A stretch of DNA of 64,000 nucleotides from Diphasiastrum complanatum. Lineage: Eukaryota > Streptophyta > Lycopodiopsida > Lycopodiales > Lycopodiaceae. The number at the start of each line of letters is the position of its first letter. Position 1 is the stretch's first letter. The notes under the pieces were generated by a model. It did no database searches. It saw nothing but the letters and a program-made list of their open reading frames with translations, and had not been told where the DNA came from. Where the stretch lies: positions 6,763,382-6,827,381 of the forward strand of contig CM055100.1 in the NCBI GenBank assembly GCA_029204225.1. Reading direction: 5' to 3'. Of the stretch, positions 21,601 through 32,944 are shown one piece after another. Made by a program: the position numbers and the translations under genes.

Positions 21601-22472
21601 CCCTTTCATCGAACCAACAACAGTAGTTAAAGAGTTGCACCTTAGACAAGAAAATTGAAAGCCTTTTATACACAAATGCCCAATTCCCAATCGGCAGTTA
21701 ACTGATTACAATTGATTATTGGCTTTATCCTATTTGCCATTTCTTTAGGGAATAAATTTTTTTTCCAATGAATTACAAGTTTGGTATTCTTGAATTCGTC
21801 CAAGCAGTATAAACAAGGGAGTGTGGCAAGCCACTTGGCCCTATCTTAAGTTGGTATTTTATTTTTTTTACATGTGTTACAGTACATGTAAATGTGATAG
21901 AAAAAGAAATTATCTATTTTTATTAACAAAAGGTGGGAAAACTCATCATAGTACAAAAAATTGCATGTGGGAAGTGTGAATGTTAGGTGGTTTGAAAGTA
22001 TTTGTTTGATGCAAGTCACCAGGTAGGGTAGTTGCAAGTTGTCCTAGTTCTTTCCAAGAATGCCATGACATTAATGCTACTGTTTATGTTCAGTTTCATG
22101 AGAAGCAACAATACTTCTAGCAATAGATTCCCAATGAAGGAGGCTTACATGATATTTGGGTCATTGTAATCTGATTCAGGTGAATCTGTAGAACTTGGTG
22201 TTTCAACGGATCTTTCCTCAAATGAATCTACAAATGCTGTAGTAGCGATTAGAAGATCATTAAATGCTTCAGGTGTTAATCTTGCTCTATCTGGTGAGTT
22301 TTGCAAATTCTGCAATTACAAATCTCTAGATTTGTTATATGCTTCTAATCGCTATGTACGCTCTAAACATTTCTGTTCAATAATTGCTTAAGAGTATGTT
22401 CTTGGCATGCATTACATGAGAAAGATTCATTGATGTAATACACTTAAAAATATTGCAAAAGGTGAAATTCAT
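21601..22472. other. No gene recognised
   Basis: AT-rich sequence between the F leader relic and a gypsy-type primer site. If the primer site at 22473-22491 is real, 22080-22470 would be the leader of that minus-strand gypsy element, but no ORF supports this. Confidence 0.4.
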
Positions 22473-22491
22473 CTCTCCGGCAATGGCGCCA
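22473..22491 (-). other. Gypsy-type primer binding site
   Basis: On the minus strand TGGCGCCATTGCCGGAGAG, very close to the TGGCGCCGTTGCCGGGG primer site of many plant gypsy elements (tRNA-Asp type). It implies a minus-strand element whose 5' LTR lies to the right. Confidence 0.6.
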
Positions 22492-22496
22492 AATTA

Positions 22497-23480
22497 TGTG
22501 GTGGCCTAGTCATTATAGATTTCCAAAAAATCGATGAATTACGTAGTATAAAAGGTTTGATCATTCCCCAAGAGAGAGAATAATCTCATCTTTTGCATGA
22601 TAACTGTATATATGATGGTAAATGGACTAGAAGGTATAATATTCACAATGAAATCTACAACGACATAACTGGTTATCCAAAGATATTTGGGTAAATTGGC
22701 ATCCAGGAACACCAATGATGAAACGATTTAGTCAAGGTCTGCAGTTGTAAAGATTATTTTATCTTTCAGGCTCTTCAGATATCAGGTAAACAATCAGAAC
22801 AGACAACAACTAGCAAATAGATTCATCAAGCAGAATCACATTGGCTAAAGATTCTTCTTAATCAAACACAAAGAATTAGTTCTTATCGTAGGAAGCAAAC
22901 AAAACAGAGCATCAAACAATCTCATTATCTGATCACATAGCTCATTCAGAATTGAAGGAAGTTCTGCTAAAAGTTATGCTTAACAGCTTTGGCTAATTCC
23001 CTGCACACATTAGTCAGAATTGTTACTTGTTGGTGTCGCATGAAAATCCGTGTTAAAGTATCTGAAATTCAGTAAAACGTGAAAAATATGTGTGATGCAA
23101 AACATAATAGTATTGCAATCAATTACAGATCATACAGAGTGTATTCGCTCAAATGATAAGAAGTAATTCTGTGAAAGATAGCAGAGGGGAAGAATGCTCA
23201 AGCTATAGAAACTTGCTCTTCTCTCTCTATTGATACTCAGCTCTGTGTAGAAATGCGTCAGTACAATGGCACGAAGTGTTGTCCTTATAGGAACGATCAC
23301 CGACCTCAATGTCGTTTACGAACCGTCAAAATGTCGGTTCTGATCTGCTATTGCGTCTCTTATAGCAACTTCTACTCTAAATGTGAATTTACAATGTGCA
23401 AATAGGCCTTTACATGAATTTAGGCACTATAGCACATTTACATATATAGAAATTGAAATTTTTTTACAATATATAACAAA
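22497..23480 (-). repeat. Probable gypsy 5' LTR
   Basis: Inferred from the primer site just left of it; a TG lies at 22497. There is no partner LTR in the window and the right edge is approximate, set by the start of the next LTR. Confidence 0.35.
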
Positions 23481-23509
23481 AACTTGAACAATGTGGGATC
23501 ATGAGGCTC

Positions 23510-24130
23510 CATAGTCATATTTTGGTAAATTGTCAATATGAGGCCAAAACTCATTTTAGACTTAGAGACAAACTTTTTGAAGTTATATTAGTTTAAAATA
23601 CATTCAATAAACACTTTTTGAAAGTGTGGAAAAGTTGGTAGTCAATTTTGAGAGAGATTCAAATTTGAACTCTGGGTACATTGAATCTAGATCCAAAAAT
23701 AGTAGGGTTTACATTTTGGAGGGAAAGCCAAGTGGCCAAGTAGGGTTTGGACACTCTATAAAAGGATGTAAGTCATGGAGAGACACATATTCTCTCTTTT
23801 CTCTCTCATTTCATCATTATACATGGTCATCTTTGGGTTCTACTACTCATTGGTGCACTCTCATGATGTTATCTTGCAATTCTATATGTAGATTGATCAT
23901 TTATTGCTATATTTGGTTCCACGTGTGTGAAATATAGTAGGGTACTATAATTGTACCGTAATTGTACGGAAAACAAATATATTTTATGTTTTGATTCATG
24001 TTTGATCAGTATCTCTTAGAGTTTGCATCTTATTTTGTATGTAAATGCTGATTTTTCTACATTGGCAGGATTGTTGGTTTGCTCCTTATTGTAACCAAAG
24101 ATCAGGGACATGGATTGGATCTTGAATGAT
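23510..24130 (+). repeat. G-related LTR, copy 2
   Basis: Diverged partner of 20071-20847 in the same orientation: shared TCATATTTTGGTAAAT start region, TATA box TCTATAAAAGG at 23756-23766, a CTCTC-rich patch, GGGTTCTACTACTCATTGGTGCACT and GAAATATAGTAGGGTACTA. The first ~25 bp seen in copy 1 are missing. The 2.7 kb between the copies holds opposite-strand relics, so I do not think they bound one element. Confidence 0.55.
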
Positions 24131-25207
24131 TTGAAATCCTTCACACAATCTACCTATTATTACTACCCAAACTTAGAAGAACTTCAATCATCTTGAGAAA
24201 GATGGATGGTTCGCAACGAATGTATACATTTGAATCACCTACTGATATCAAACAGCCAAGAAGATTCTTCCCCATAACCATTAACTTGAAATCATCCTTC
24301 ATAAGGAAAAAGAAAAAAAAAAAAACGAAAAGACATCAACAATCTCTATCAGATCTTGAACCACTTTGTGAGAATGAGTGACGCCTCACACATCCATAGG
24401 AGGTGGGGACGATTTTTTTAATTGATTCCATAGATTAACGGAAAACAAATGTCTTCTACCAGTATTGCATATTGGATCTTAGAACATCAAGTATCCTCCA
24501 TGGACTACTGTCAAAATATAAAACTTGAGAGAAGAATGAGTATAAAGAAGATAGGTGGTTATTCCCCTTTAAATTGGTTCTTAGAGAATACAGTTTGAAT
24601 GTCTATAAAAAAAAATATTTAATGGTTATTGTTATTCCACCAATATAGACAATTTTTTGAATTAAGACACTGAAGCCTCATTACATACACACAACACACT
24701 CACAATAGGCACAGTATTGCCATATGCATCCATAATATCAATTTCTTCTAAGAGATGCATTTGCATGCCAAGAAGAGTTCTGAAAGGGCATAATCTTCTG
24801 AGGGAGTGGGTGCATATTTCCAAATTAGGTCACGGGGTGTTGTGTTGCAGGAATGAAGGTACCAAATTGAACAAAGATCAAAGATTTGTTGGAAGCTAAA
24901 TTACAACGAACCAGGTTAGCATCATCCACCTAAGGTGCTGATCCCGAAGATGTGACCAAGACACTTATGATGTACCAGCAAAAGGAAAGCATTTTCTGAG
25001 CCAAAGATTTTGGGTCCGTCGTATGGCGACCATACTACCCAGTGGTCATCGCCAATGTTAGTCAATATTTTCGTACAAAAAATCGGACTAATATTGAGAT
25101 TTCATTTTTCAAAACTACAAAAACCCGGCATGTAAACCCGATAATTAGCAAAAAAAGTCGGCATATAGTTGCCTCTTTATAAGGGTCCCAGCCTACCCCT
25201 AAGGTGG
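24131..25207. other. No recognisable feature
   Basis: No copia or gypsy motif, no long ORF. A small perfect inverted repeat (GTATGG-CGA-CCATAC) lies near 25021-25035. It ends where the element I LTR starts. Confidence 0.45.
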
Positions 25208-25548
25208 TGTTAGAATAAGTAAGCCCGAGTTTCTCTCACAGTTCATGACTTTCCATGTTCAGCAGTGATTTCGAGTTTTTTTATCGTCTTTGTGATAGTA
25301 TGCATGTGTGCCAGTTTGACAGTACACGTAGTGTAAGTTGGGACACACGTCCCGTAACGGGGACCGAATTGTCATGCAGCAATACCCCACAAAAAGTAGA
25401 CTGTGTATATATATCTTTCAGTCTCTTTTGTAAATATAGTTCAAAAGTGTGCTCTTGGGTTGGTGTGTGATCTCTCTTTACTGCTTATCTGTTTGATGAT
25501 AGATTGCTTGCAAATTAGCTAACTATATTGCCAGTAAGATCCTTGACA
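25208..25548 (+). repeat. Element I 5' LTR
   Basis: TGTTAGAATAAGT ... ATCCTTGACA, 341 bp. Homologous to 59872-60205. TATATATA near 25405-25412 is the likely TATA box. Confidence 0.88.
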
Positions 25549-25560
25549 TGGTATCAGAGC
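25549..25560 (+). other. Element I primer binding site
   Basis: TGGTATCAGAGC directly after the LTR CA end; initiator-Met tRNA type. Confidence 0.92.
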
Positions 25561-26870
25561 CTGGGAGTGGAGCAGTTTGGTGTTAGCTAGAAGCCAAATT
25601 TTGGGAAAATTCAAAGAACCGTTTACGGTTAGCAAGCAAGCAATTCTTTGCAGAGTGGTTTGAAGAAATGGGTAGCAAGTAATAGGGTGACCTCAGAGCA
25701 TGCTATATGGTCAGCCATGAAGCACTCAAAGTGCAATTGTCCATCTTCTCAGCTATGGAAGTTTCCTCAGCTAGGGTGTTAAGAGAGAAAGTTGTTGATT
25801 TCTCACAGTAGAAAACTAGTTTTGGAGCTATAAACTATTGACAGTGGGCGCCCTAGAGTTTTTAAGAAGATGCTAGAAGGTTATAACAAGTCGTGGAGCA
25901 GGGATTGCATTAAATTGTGAAGATCAGACAATTGCAGGTAGCCAAGGGTTTCAAGCTATACATGCTTGGATCTTTCCCTGTAGAAGCATATTTTTGAAAC
26001 TAAAAAAGGGTGCAGGTGGGCAATTCAGAGGCCCGAATCCGCTATCAAAGAGCTGTGACTAGCCGCGAAAGAGTGTAGATGCAGGCTCGATTTACAGCTA
26101 GGCTCTTTTGGTTGTTCACTGTAGTCTGAAAACCAAAGGAGAGAGATGGAGAGGGTCATGACGGACAGGTCGCGCGCGCCCAGAGGAGAGAAACATTTTG
26201 TGTATGGAAGGGTCTAGCGGCCAGGGGAGCATGGAGCAGTGCCCACATCGCTTGCAGACCATCGGATCAAAGCTTTAGAAGATAGACGGCTAAGATTGAC
26301 CTCTCAAGGAGCAGCGTGGGCCGTTGGATCTTGTCTAATGGTGAAGATTGACTTGAAAGGTGCCCTGAAGAAGGCCTTAAGAAATTGAAGAGTCTTTTAC
26401 ACTTCAACTTCTTTAAAAATCTTCAATGTGAAATTGGAGTTGGGTCCCCAAATTCATAAAGTTTGAAGTTGTTTCATTGTGAAGAAATAGTGGATTTTCT
26501 ATAATGGCACATATCTTTTAGCTCATTTCTCCATTTAAGGCCATCCAAAAGCCAAAATCCTCCAAATTAAGGGTAGAAAAGGACTGTACCCTGCAAGTGC
26601 GGTACCTAAAAATAGAGGAATTGCCGCGGAGAAAGTGTTTGAAGTGCGCCAAAAGTCTTTTCACCATTCTAGTGGGCAAGTAGTTGGGAGTTGGTGACGA
26701 AGGGCATTTCGGCGGATGACACCGATTTGGCTTCCGATTTGGCAAAAAAGCGGCAGGAGGTCATGAAACTTTTTTGGTCAGACCTTAAAGTTGACTTTTA
26801 GAAGTCTAAATTGCTCTATAAGCTTGTCATTGGGCCTCATTAAGGTGCTATAGGAGCAATTTTTGGCGAA
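25561..26870 (+). other. Element I 5' leader
   Basis: About 1.3 kb, non-coding. The block 26380-26760 is clearly homologous to the leader of elements C and H (44340-44740), including GGAGTTGGGTCCC, GCGGAGAAAGTGTT-GAAGTGCGCC and CACCGATTTGGCTT, although the LTRs of the families differ. A CG-rich patch (GACAGGTCGCGCGCGCCC) lies near 26164-26181. Confidence 0.65.
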
Positions 26871-27861
26871 ATGGCAGGATTGGGAGAATCCGTGCTTGGA
26901 GAAGCTAGTAGATTGGATGGGGTATCCAATTACAGCATTTGGAAATTCAAAATGAAAAGTATTTTCATGGAAAGGTGTTGTGAGACATTGCCATGGAAAG
27001 GAGCTGTGGGACATTGTCACTGGGGTGGAACAACGGCCAACTACAACTCCAGCCAATATTCGTGCATTTGACAAAAGGGCGCAGAAGGCCTTATCCTTGA
27101 TAAACTTGTCAGTGAAGGATCATGTTATTGCCCACATTAGTGAAGTGGTATCAGCAAGAAGCGCTTGGGATGCACTCAAAATGCAGTTTCAAATGGCAAA
27201 CCCCTCTCGAATGACGTTTTTGAGGACCAAACTCATAAGTGTTTGCATGGAGAAAAATGAGGGCATAGGGTCCTATTTCACACGAATAAAGGAGTTACGA
27301 GACTAGTTAACAGCTATTGGTAAACCAATAAGAGATGTTGAGCTAGTTCACACAACTATAAATGGGCTACTCAAAAATTTCCAAATGTTTTCAAGTGGCA
27401 TTGCTTCAAGGGAGAGACTACCAACATATGAAAATCTTCATGGCATCATCCTACAGGAGGAACAAAGGTGTGAAGTGGTAAAAACTCGACTTCCCACATC
27501 GGAAGATCAAGCAATGCTAGCCAAAGGGAAGCATAAATACAAGAAGCAATCCAAGAAGTTGAATGTGGAGGATGACAATCAAGGATCCACATCAGACAAG
27601 AAAAAGAAAGGCAATTGTTTCTATTGCCAAAATCTTGGACATTGGGCAAGAGATTGTCGCAAAAAGAAGGCGGATATTAAGAGGGGCAAAGTGAAGTAGT
27701 TTACCGATTTTGTCCAAGAAGATAATGATAGTGATAACGAAGATCAAGGCACGGCATTTGCGACAACATTAGCATCGCAACATTCCATTGATCATACACA
27801 TTGGTACTTGGACTCAGGAGCAACGAGGCACATGACTGGCAACAAATCATGGTTTAAAAAT
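26871..27861 (+). pseudogene. Element I gag and protease start
   Basis: Starts at ATG 26871 (MAGLGESVLGEASRLDGVSNYSIWKF). Near 26975 a short duplication around CATTGCCATGGAAAGG shifts the frame, and the true frame resumes at 26980. A stop interrupts after IKELRD (27306). From 27385 Gag continues with a CCHC knuckle (CFYCQNLGHWARDC) and stops at KGKVK (27699). In another frame the protease begins (WYLDSGATRHMTGNKSWF, about 27803-27855) and is cut at 27861. At least three lesions; dead. Confidence 0.82.
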
Positions 27862-28306
27862 GTTGGGCCAACTACACCCATAAGGGTTGAATAGTAGCTA
27901 CTAGGTTAGTTAACAATGATAAGGCCAAAATGTTCCTTGGCCTAAGCCCATACTATTTTGGAAAGAAGGCAATATAAGAGAAGGTCCACTTGGGAAGAGC
28001 AACGAAAAGCCTAACTTGAGAAGCGTGAAAAAAGCTTCAAGGTTGTTGCGCTCCAAACCCCGAAGAACATCCTATTTGGAGGAGGGGAGCAAGTCGGAGG
28101 ATCTACTAGAATAGATGAACCCTAATAAGGGAGGGACATGTGCAAAGAAGGTACAAAATGCATGACAATTGACAAAATGTCATATTGAAGGGCAACCCTT
28201 GGGGTTTGGTTATATAAGAGAGGCCACTCTTTGTATCAAAAACATAGTAGAATAGTTGAATAGTTGGAGCGTGGAAAATAATTTCTCAATAAAGAGCTTT
28301 CTATCA
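27862..28306 (+). repeat. Solo or truncated LTR
   Basis: Begins TGTTGGGCCAAC. A TATA box TATATAAGAG lies at 28211-28220 and a poly(A) signal AATAAA at 28288-28293, the promoter and terminator layout of an LTR. It separates the I protease from a D-like gag scrap. No primer site follows and no second copy is in the window; right edge approximate. Confidence 0.55.
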
Positions 28307-28319
28307 TTAGTGAAAGAAT

Positions 28320-28690
28320 TCATGATTATGAGCTTGTGCAAATCATACTAAATGGTCTTGGAGATGAGTTCTCCAATCTAGTACAAAGTTTTGCCATACA
28401 AGATTCCTTACCTTCTATTGAGAAGCTCCATAGTGTGCTTGTGGCTGAGGAGAGCAGGATCCTACATGTGAGACAAAGGCAAAATGAAGCAAAGGCAAAA
28501 TGAAGTCTAAGAAGAAGATCCAATACAAGGAGGCGAAGAGTGATGATTAAGCATCAAGCTCTAAAGGAAAGAAGAAAGACAAAGCCAAACAAAAGTTCTT
28601 CTTTTGTGGAAAGAAGGAGCACCTTGCATCCGAGAGCTACAAAAAGAAGAATGCACAAAGTGAAAATTCAGGGTTTGACAAAAAATGCAA
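28320..28690 (+). pseudogene. Copia D-like gag scrap
   Basis: Plus-strand Gag C-terminal half: ELVQIILNGLGDEFSNLVQSF then IQDSLPSIEKLHSVL, very like element D gag (residues ~140-185). After a frame break a knuckle follows in which the usual Gly-His and last Cys are altered (FFCGKKEHLASESYK). Broken and without neighbours of its own family. Confidence 0.75.
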
Positions 28691-29604
28691 AATATTGAAT
28701 CAAGAAAAATCTACATGCAAAAGCTAAAATCTAGATATCTCATCTAATAGAATGTAGCATCCAAAATCATGAGCAATTTTTGTCTCTACATTCCAGTAAG
28801 TGGATTAAAAAAACATACTACTTCATGTGATTTGATCTAAAATGATGCTAGAATCACAGAGATCCACTTTCTACACTTGAAAATGCTTGATTTGAGCTAG
28901 AAACCACTCCAACTCCTCATAGAATTGATGGCGCCCTCAAATACACCTAGACATAGAATCAAAAGAGAAAAGTTCTTCGTACAAAATGAGAACATGAAGA
29001 TCATTTTATCCACTTTTTTACAGCTATTTATAACATCCATAATGCCATTTTTCTCTAAACTTGCCCTAAAATGGCAACTTCTAGGTACTTCACCAAAAGC
29101 CTAGAAATAAGTGACTAGTTTCAATGTATCTCAACTAACCAATAGTAGTAGTCCCAGCCTTCAACTCTTGCCGTCCAAACTCACTTGACATAAAATCAGC
29201 CAACTCACCAACAACGATCAGACTTAACCAACTTGAAGTTCCGAAACCAACATTGAGATTCAACTTGTTAACCAACTCGAAGCTTCGTTACAAACAAGTA
29301 CATCCATTCCAAGCAAGCGGTCTAACTCACATCAAACTTAACCAACTGAAAGCTTCGTCACGAGCGTTGGAAGCCAACCTGATGCCACGCCAGACTAGAC
29401 AACCATAAACAGGTAACTTCCACCCAATCAAGCCATCCAACTCAGCCGACAGGTTATAGCCCATTCCCCAAGAGCTTAGCCCATTCACGTTCATGCAAGG
29501 AACACTCAGAACCACAAGCCATGACAGATATGGAGACAACCAGTTCCTGGACCAAATGGTTCCAACAGCATGCCGCTGCCGCCATGGACTGATTAGTCTC
29601 GACG
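28691..29604. other. No gene recognised
   Basis: 28691-29120 loosely resembles copia F-type leader sequence (ATTCTACATGCAAAAGC-type pieces). 29120-29604 is somewhat GC-richer with repeated AACTTAACCAACT-like phrases (29228, 29337). Open frames here have no family motifs and I do not call them. Confidence 0.4.
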
Positions 29605-29880
29605 GCATACCGTGACCCTCGGCGCCAGATCAAAAAGTTTGAAGCGGCCTTACAACTGGCGCTTTTACCGAATACTAAAATCCAAAAGGTAATCAGAGTC
29701 AGTTTGAGAAACACTTTATTAATAAATCTGAGAAGGTTACATTTCAAGTGTGTGACTGACGCTAGTCTCTAGGGCGCTGGCATGCCAAGGCGAGTGTCGA
29801 GACAACATTCCAGCAAGGGAGGCTGAGACTTGGTTGGAGCTCAGCCTGAGTCGCAACTCGCACTCCCCTATAGTATTGGT
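29605..29880 (-). repeat. Possible gypsy LTR with adjacent GGCGCC site
   Basis: On the minus strand an AATAAAG poly(A)-like signal at about 29725 is followed ~100 bp later by TGGCGCCGAGG, a gypsy-style primer-site start. This suggests the R-U5 end of a minus-strand gypsy LTR. Only the first 8 bases of the site match the common plant version and no partner LTR exists here. Confidence 0.3.
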
Positions 29881-29889
29881 GGGATTTGC

Positions 29890-30104
29890 CACCTCCCCTC
29901 ATGCCAAGTGCTCTACCAAAGCTGGTAAAGCACATTTTCTCTCTCTAGGATTTTCTCTCTCCAGAAAGTCATTTTTTCTCTCTAGAATTTATTGATCCCC
30001 AAGCTTCCTTTAATCATGCCTAGATCGTGTGAGGTGATTGCACATCGATCTAAGCTCTTTTGGATTTCCCTAGAACCGATCAAAAATTTTCAGCCATAGG
30101 AACT
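29890..30104 (+). repeat. Possible gypsy LTR 3' part (element N)
   Basis: A pyrimidine-rich stretch with TTTTCTCTCTCTAGGA repeated three times ends just before a TGGCGCC primer-like site and gypsy coding sequence, as expected for the U5 end of a 5' LTR. Left edge unknown. Confidence 0.35.
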
Positions 30105-30117
30105 TGGCGCCAGTTGG
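30105..30117 (+). other. Gypsy-type primer binding site (element N)
   Basis: TGGCGCCAGTTGG, partly matching the plant gypsy primer sites that start TGGCGCC. Confidence 0.45.
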
Positions 30118-31096
30118 ATTCTAGTCACAATGGCGTCGGGAGCGGCGCTAGCACTAGTGGCGCCGGGGGAAATGCTGGCACCGGAAGTAAAGCTTGTAAA
30201 GGTAGCTTTACAACAGCCATGGATCTGCAAGACAGAGTGTCTAATTGATATACCTTCTAGATATCTGAAATTTGGAAGGGTCAAGAAACATGTGGTCGTG
30301 AATGCTTACCCAGATGTACCTGGCAGTGAGAGGTCCTCTGTCCCTGAGAGTGATTGGGAGTCATAGGACTCAATGGATACTACCAGCAAAGACTCATCTA
30401 CAGAGAATCCTCAAGTGTTGATGCTTGAACAATTTCAAGAAAGAGAGCCCTTGGTGCGTATTTGTGATATGGACATCATTAAGATCTACCAAGGAGATAT
30501 TTTTGCAGAAAGGGAGCTTCTCATTAGAACTTCTTCTGAATCCAATGAGAGACGCCTTATTACAAATTTTCTGATTACTGCCATTGGAATTTTTGCCTGG
30601 ACTTATGAAGACTTTAAGGGAATTCCACCTTCTCTGGTAATGCATCATATCCCTTTGAAAGAAGGTAATGTGCCTGTCAGAGAAAGGCAACGATGGCTAG
30701 CCAACAATTTGATGACGCCCGTTGCGGAAGAAATTAGAAAAATGCGTGATGCAGGACTGATCTTTCTGATCTATAATACTGAATGGTGTTCAGCCATTGT
30801 GCCAAAAATAAAAAAGAGTGGCCAAGTCAGAATTTGTGTAGACTTCAAACCCCTTAACAAATCAATTGTTAAGGATTATTATCCTTTGTCTTTCATTGAT
30901 CAGATGTTTGACAAGTTGGCGGGTAAGAGGATCTACACTTTCATGGATTGCTTTGTTGGTTATAACCAGATCGCAATCACTGCTAAGGACAAGCTTAAGA
31001 CAACTTTTACTACCCCGTTTGGTACATATGCATACCATGTTATGCCTTTTGGATTGTGTAACGCTCCAGCGACTTACCAGAGGTTCATGCAATTTT
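30118..31096 (+). pseudogene. Gypsy N RT, 5' half
   Basis: A GC-rich start (30130, MASGAALALVAPGEM) runs into a pre-RT region (30180-30366) and, after a stop, a 241-codon frame at 30373-31098. The frame ends with the gypsy RT palm: AEEIRKMRDAGLIF, VRICVDFKPLNKSIVKDYYP, FMDCFVGYNQIAI, TTPFGTYAYHVMPFGLCNAPATYQRFM. The RT is cut at 31096, before the YxDD block. gag, knuckle and protease that should precede RT are absent here but lie inverted just beyond the break. Confidence 0.8.
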
Positions 31097-31300
31097 GACA
31101 TGAATATCTTCAACCATTCCTCGCGGACGAGAACTGTTGTTTGATCAGCTAGCTTAATAAAAAAGGCCGCAGGCTTAATCCTTGTAAGGCCCAACTTTGT
31201 ACATAGCTTTGTTGGAATCGGGTTAACTCCTGAACCGCCATCTACCACGGTTGTTTCTTTAGAAAATCGCTTATGTTGTATCGACAGAGTGATGTTTTTT
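31097..31300 (-). pseudogene. Gypsy protease, inverted relative to RT
   Basis: On the minus strand MVDGGSGVNPIPTKLCTKLGL then KPAAFFIKLADQTTV, a retropepsin with DGGS as active-site motif. It is the same family as the plus-strand protease at 56810. It lies head-to-head with the RT fragment and stops at the junction (31096/31097), so one rearrangement cut RT and protease at once. Confidence 0.75.
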
Positions 31301-31694
31301 TGCTCACTTTTCTAGGCTGCTCCGACATGGAGTACTTCATTAGATTTTTCAAATTCAGCACAAAAAAGTGGTTCCTGATGGACTTCTGGTTAGATCTAAG
31401 TTAACTTCTATGCTAATACTTCCTTTGCTTTCGGCACCAACTTCAAAAATTCGTCCAATGTAATATTAATCTTACTAGATAGAATATTCATGAGTAACTC
31501 TGTTTGCGACGTTTCAGGTTCAGTCATCTTGAAGGGTTCTTCATGATGATGCAACTGAGTATTCATATCTATTCATGGATTATTCGGTGGCTGCACAGGT
31601 GAAGAATGGATTTCGGTTGTAGCTTTAGCGGCTTCAAGCTCTTCTTCTTCTTGCAAATGTTTAATCCACTACCTCATATCCTGATATCTCCTCT
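31301..31694 (-). pseudogene. Gypsy Gag-protease linker
   Basis: Corresponds in reverse to 56360-56780 of element L (AAGAACCCTTCA, the GATATCAGGATATGAGG piece at 31672-31690). Frames are broken. No catalytic motif. Confidence 0.55.
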
Positions 31695-32055
31695 TTTCAG
31701 CATGGAGAGGCAGGGAGGTGAAGCGAGCAGGGGAGAGGGGGAAGTAGGGAGGTGAAGCGAGTAGGGAGGAGGAAGGGAAAGCAATGAGGGAAGAGGGGGA
31801 GCGGATCAGCAAAGAGAGGGGAAGGGAGCGAGAGAGAGTAGGGGAAGGGGGTGGGTGAGGAGCAGGGGAAGGGAGGTGATCGGAGGAGAGGGGGGAGCAA
31901 CTGCGTACAGCAGCAGCAGCGTGCAGCAAAGGGGAAGGGGGAGCGAGCGAACAAGAGGGGGAGTGGAGCTGTAGAGCGCAGGGAGGTGAGCGGAGGAGCA
32001 GGAGGCTGGAGCTGTAGGCAGGGAGCTGGGAGATGAAGGAGGGAGGAGCGGAAGA
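31695..32055. repeat. Purine-rich, G-rich low-complexity tract
   Basis: About 360 bp that on the plus strand is almost all A/G, with many GGGGAGGG-type runs and a small CAGCAGCAGCAGC patch near 31907-31919. It interrupts the gypsy Gag-protease linker; element L lacks it. The proline-rich frames on the other strand are a by-product of composition. Confidence 0.85.
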
Positions 32056-32510
32056 ACAGGAAGGACTCCAGATGTTGTTGGTATATCAATTGATGGTATA
32101 GAATCAACAGGTACTAGATCTACTATAATTTTTCTTTTCTTCTGAGCTCTGGTAACCACCATCAAGGGTATACTTGGTTCAGGTTGAACTGCTGATCTTT
32201 GCTTGATTGTTATAAAATTTACAAGAGCTATAGTCGTTGGCGGATTTGGTCTTGCTGGACACTCCTTATAGCAATGTCCATAACCACAGTCTCTACAGAA
32301 TGGTACAATTTTGTCTTTGTTTGGACATTTTGCAACTCTGTGATTTTCTTCACATGTAAAGCATCCAAGTGGTGCTCTGGTCCAATTCTAGATGCTTGTT
32401 GTTGCGCGGCAGCATAAATAGCATATTGTTCTGAAGGTCTACTTTCATGATCATTACTATAATTCCATTGCTTGTTACCCTTATAAGGGTATGGTTCCAT
32501 CATATTAGTG
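32056..32510 (-). pseudogene. Gypsy Gag C-terminus with CCHC knuckle
   Basis: Minus strand: CRDCGYGHCYKEC, a CCHC zinc knuckle at about 32255-32295, followed by a linker and MVVTRAQKKRK (32165 down), the same Gag-protease linker motif as in J and L. Frames are broken. Upstream gag is missing because copia element F begins at about 32541. Confidence 0.7.
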
Positions 32511-32540
32511 TGAAAGATTCAACTAGTTTGATCATAATTG

Positions 32541-32944
32541 CTATATTTCCATATTTAACTCATCATTGAATGCTTTAACCCTCAAAACAAAAGCATCAGT
32601 GCTCTCTTCATTCTTTTGCAAACTTTGAAAGATTTGCCTCCTAAGAGTAAGCACTCTTGATGTAGACTTGGATTCATAAAGCTTCTTCAAAGCTTCCCAA
32701 GCCTCCAAAGATGATGTGCAATTACCAACTTCCTTGAGAAGTTCATTGGTAACATTCATCTTAATCATGTGTAGAGCTTTCTTTGCTCTCTTGTCATACC
32801 TCACTTGATCTTGAGGTGCTTGAGGCCTCTCCTCGACACCTGCAACAATCTCCATCAACTCATTCATCTCCAATAAGGACTCCATCCTCACCTTCCAAGT
32901 AGAATAGTTGATTGAGGTAAGCCTGTCATTGCTCTCCAACATAA
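32541..32944 (-). pseudogene. Element F gag (main part)
   Basis: Open from residue 8 of Gag (MLESNDRLTSINYSTWKVRM) for about 135 codons through TLRRQIFQSLQKNEES and VLRVKAFNDEL. It then leaves the family at NMEI where unrelated DNA begins. The first residues (MATSGGF) are at 38942-38922, separated by element D. It is the Gag closest to that of element G. As it stands it cannot be expressed. Confidence 0.85.

Larger units (their letters stand above)
25208..27861 (+). mobile_element. Copia element I, 5' half
   Basis: LTR 25208-25548, primer site, leader, gag, knuckle and the first part of protease on the plus strand. It then stops abruptly at an unrelated LTR (27862). Integrase, RT and its own 3' LTR are absent. 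A related LTR at 59872-60205 follows an I-type RNase H fragment, but 34 kb away and not demonstrably the same insertion. Confidence 0.8.

Noticed and set aside
24193-24381. A 62-codon plus-strand frame as a small host gene
   Set aside because: Short, with a poly-Lys run from an A-rich stretch. No recognisable domain or promoter context.
29327-29747. Two overlapping ~95-codon minus-strand frames
   Set aside because: No family motif, no codon-level support, and they overlap a possible LTR and leader.
31669-32165. Proline/leucine/serine-rich frames on the minus strand
   Set aside because: They come from the purine-rich tract. They start or end in a Gag linker and have no conserved motif.
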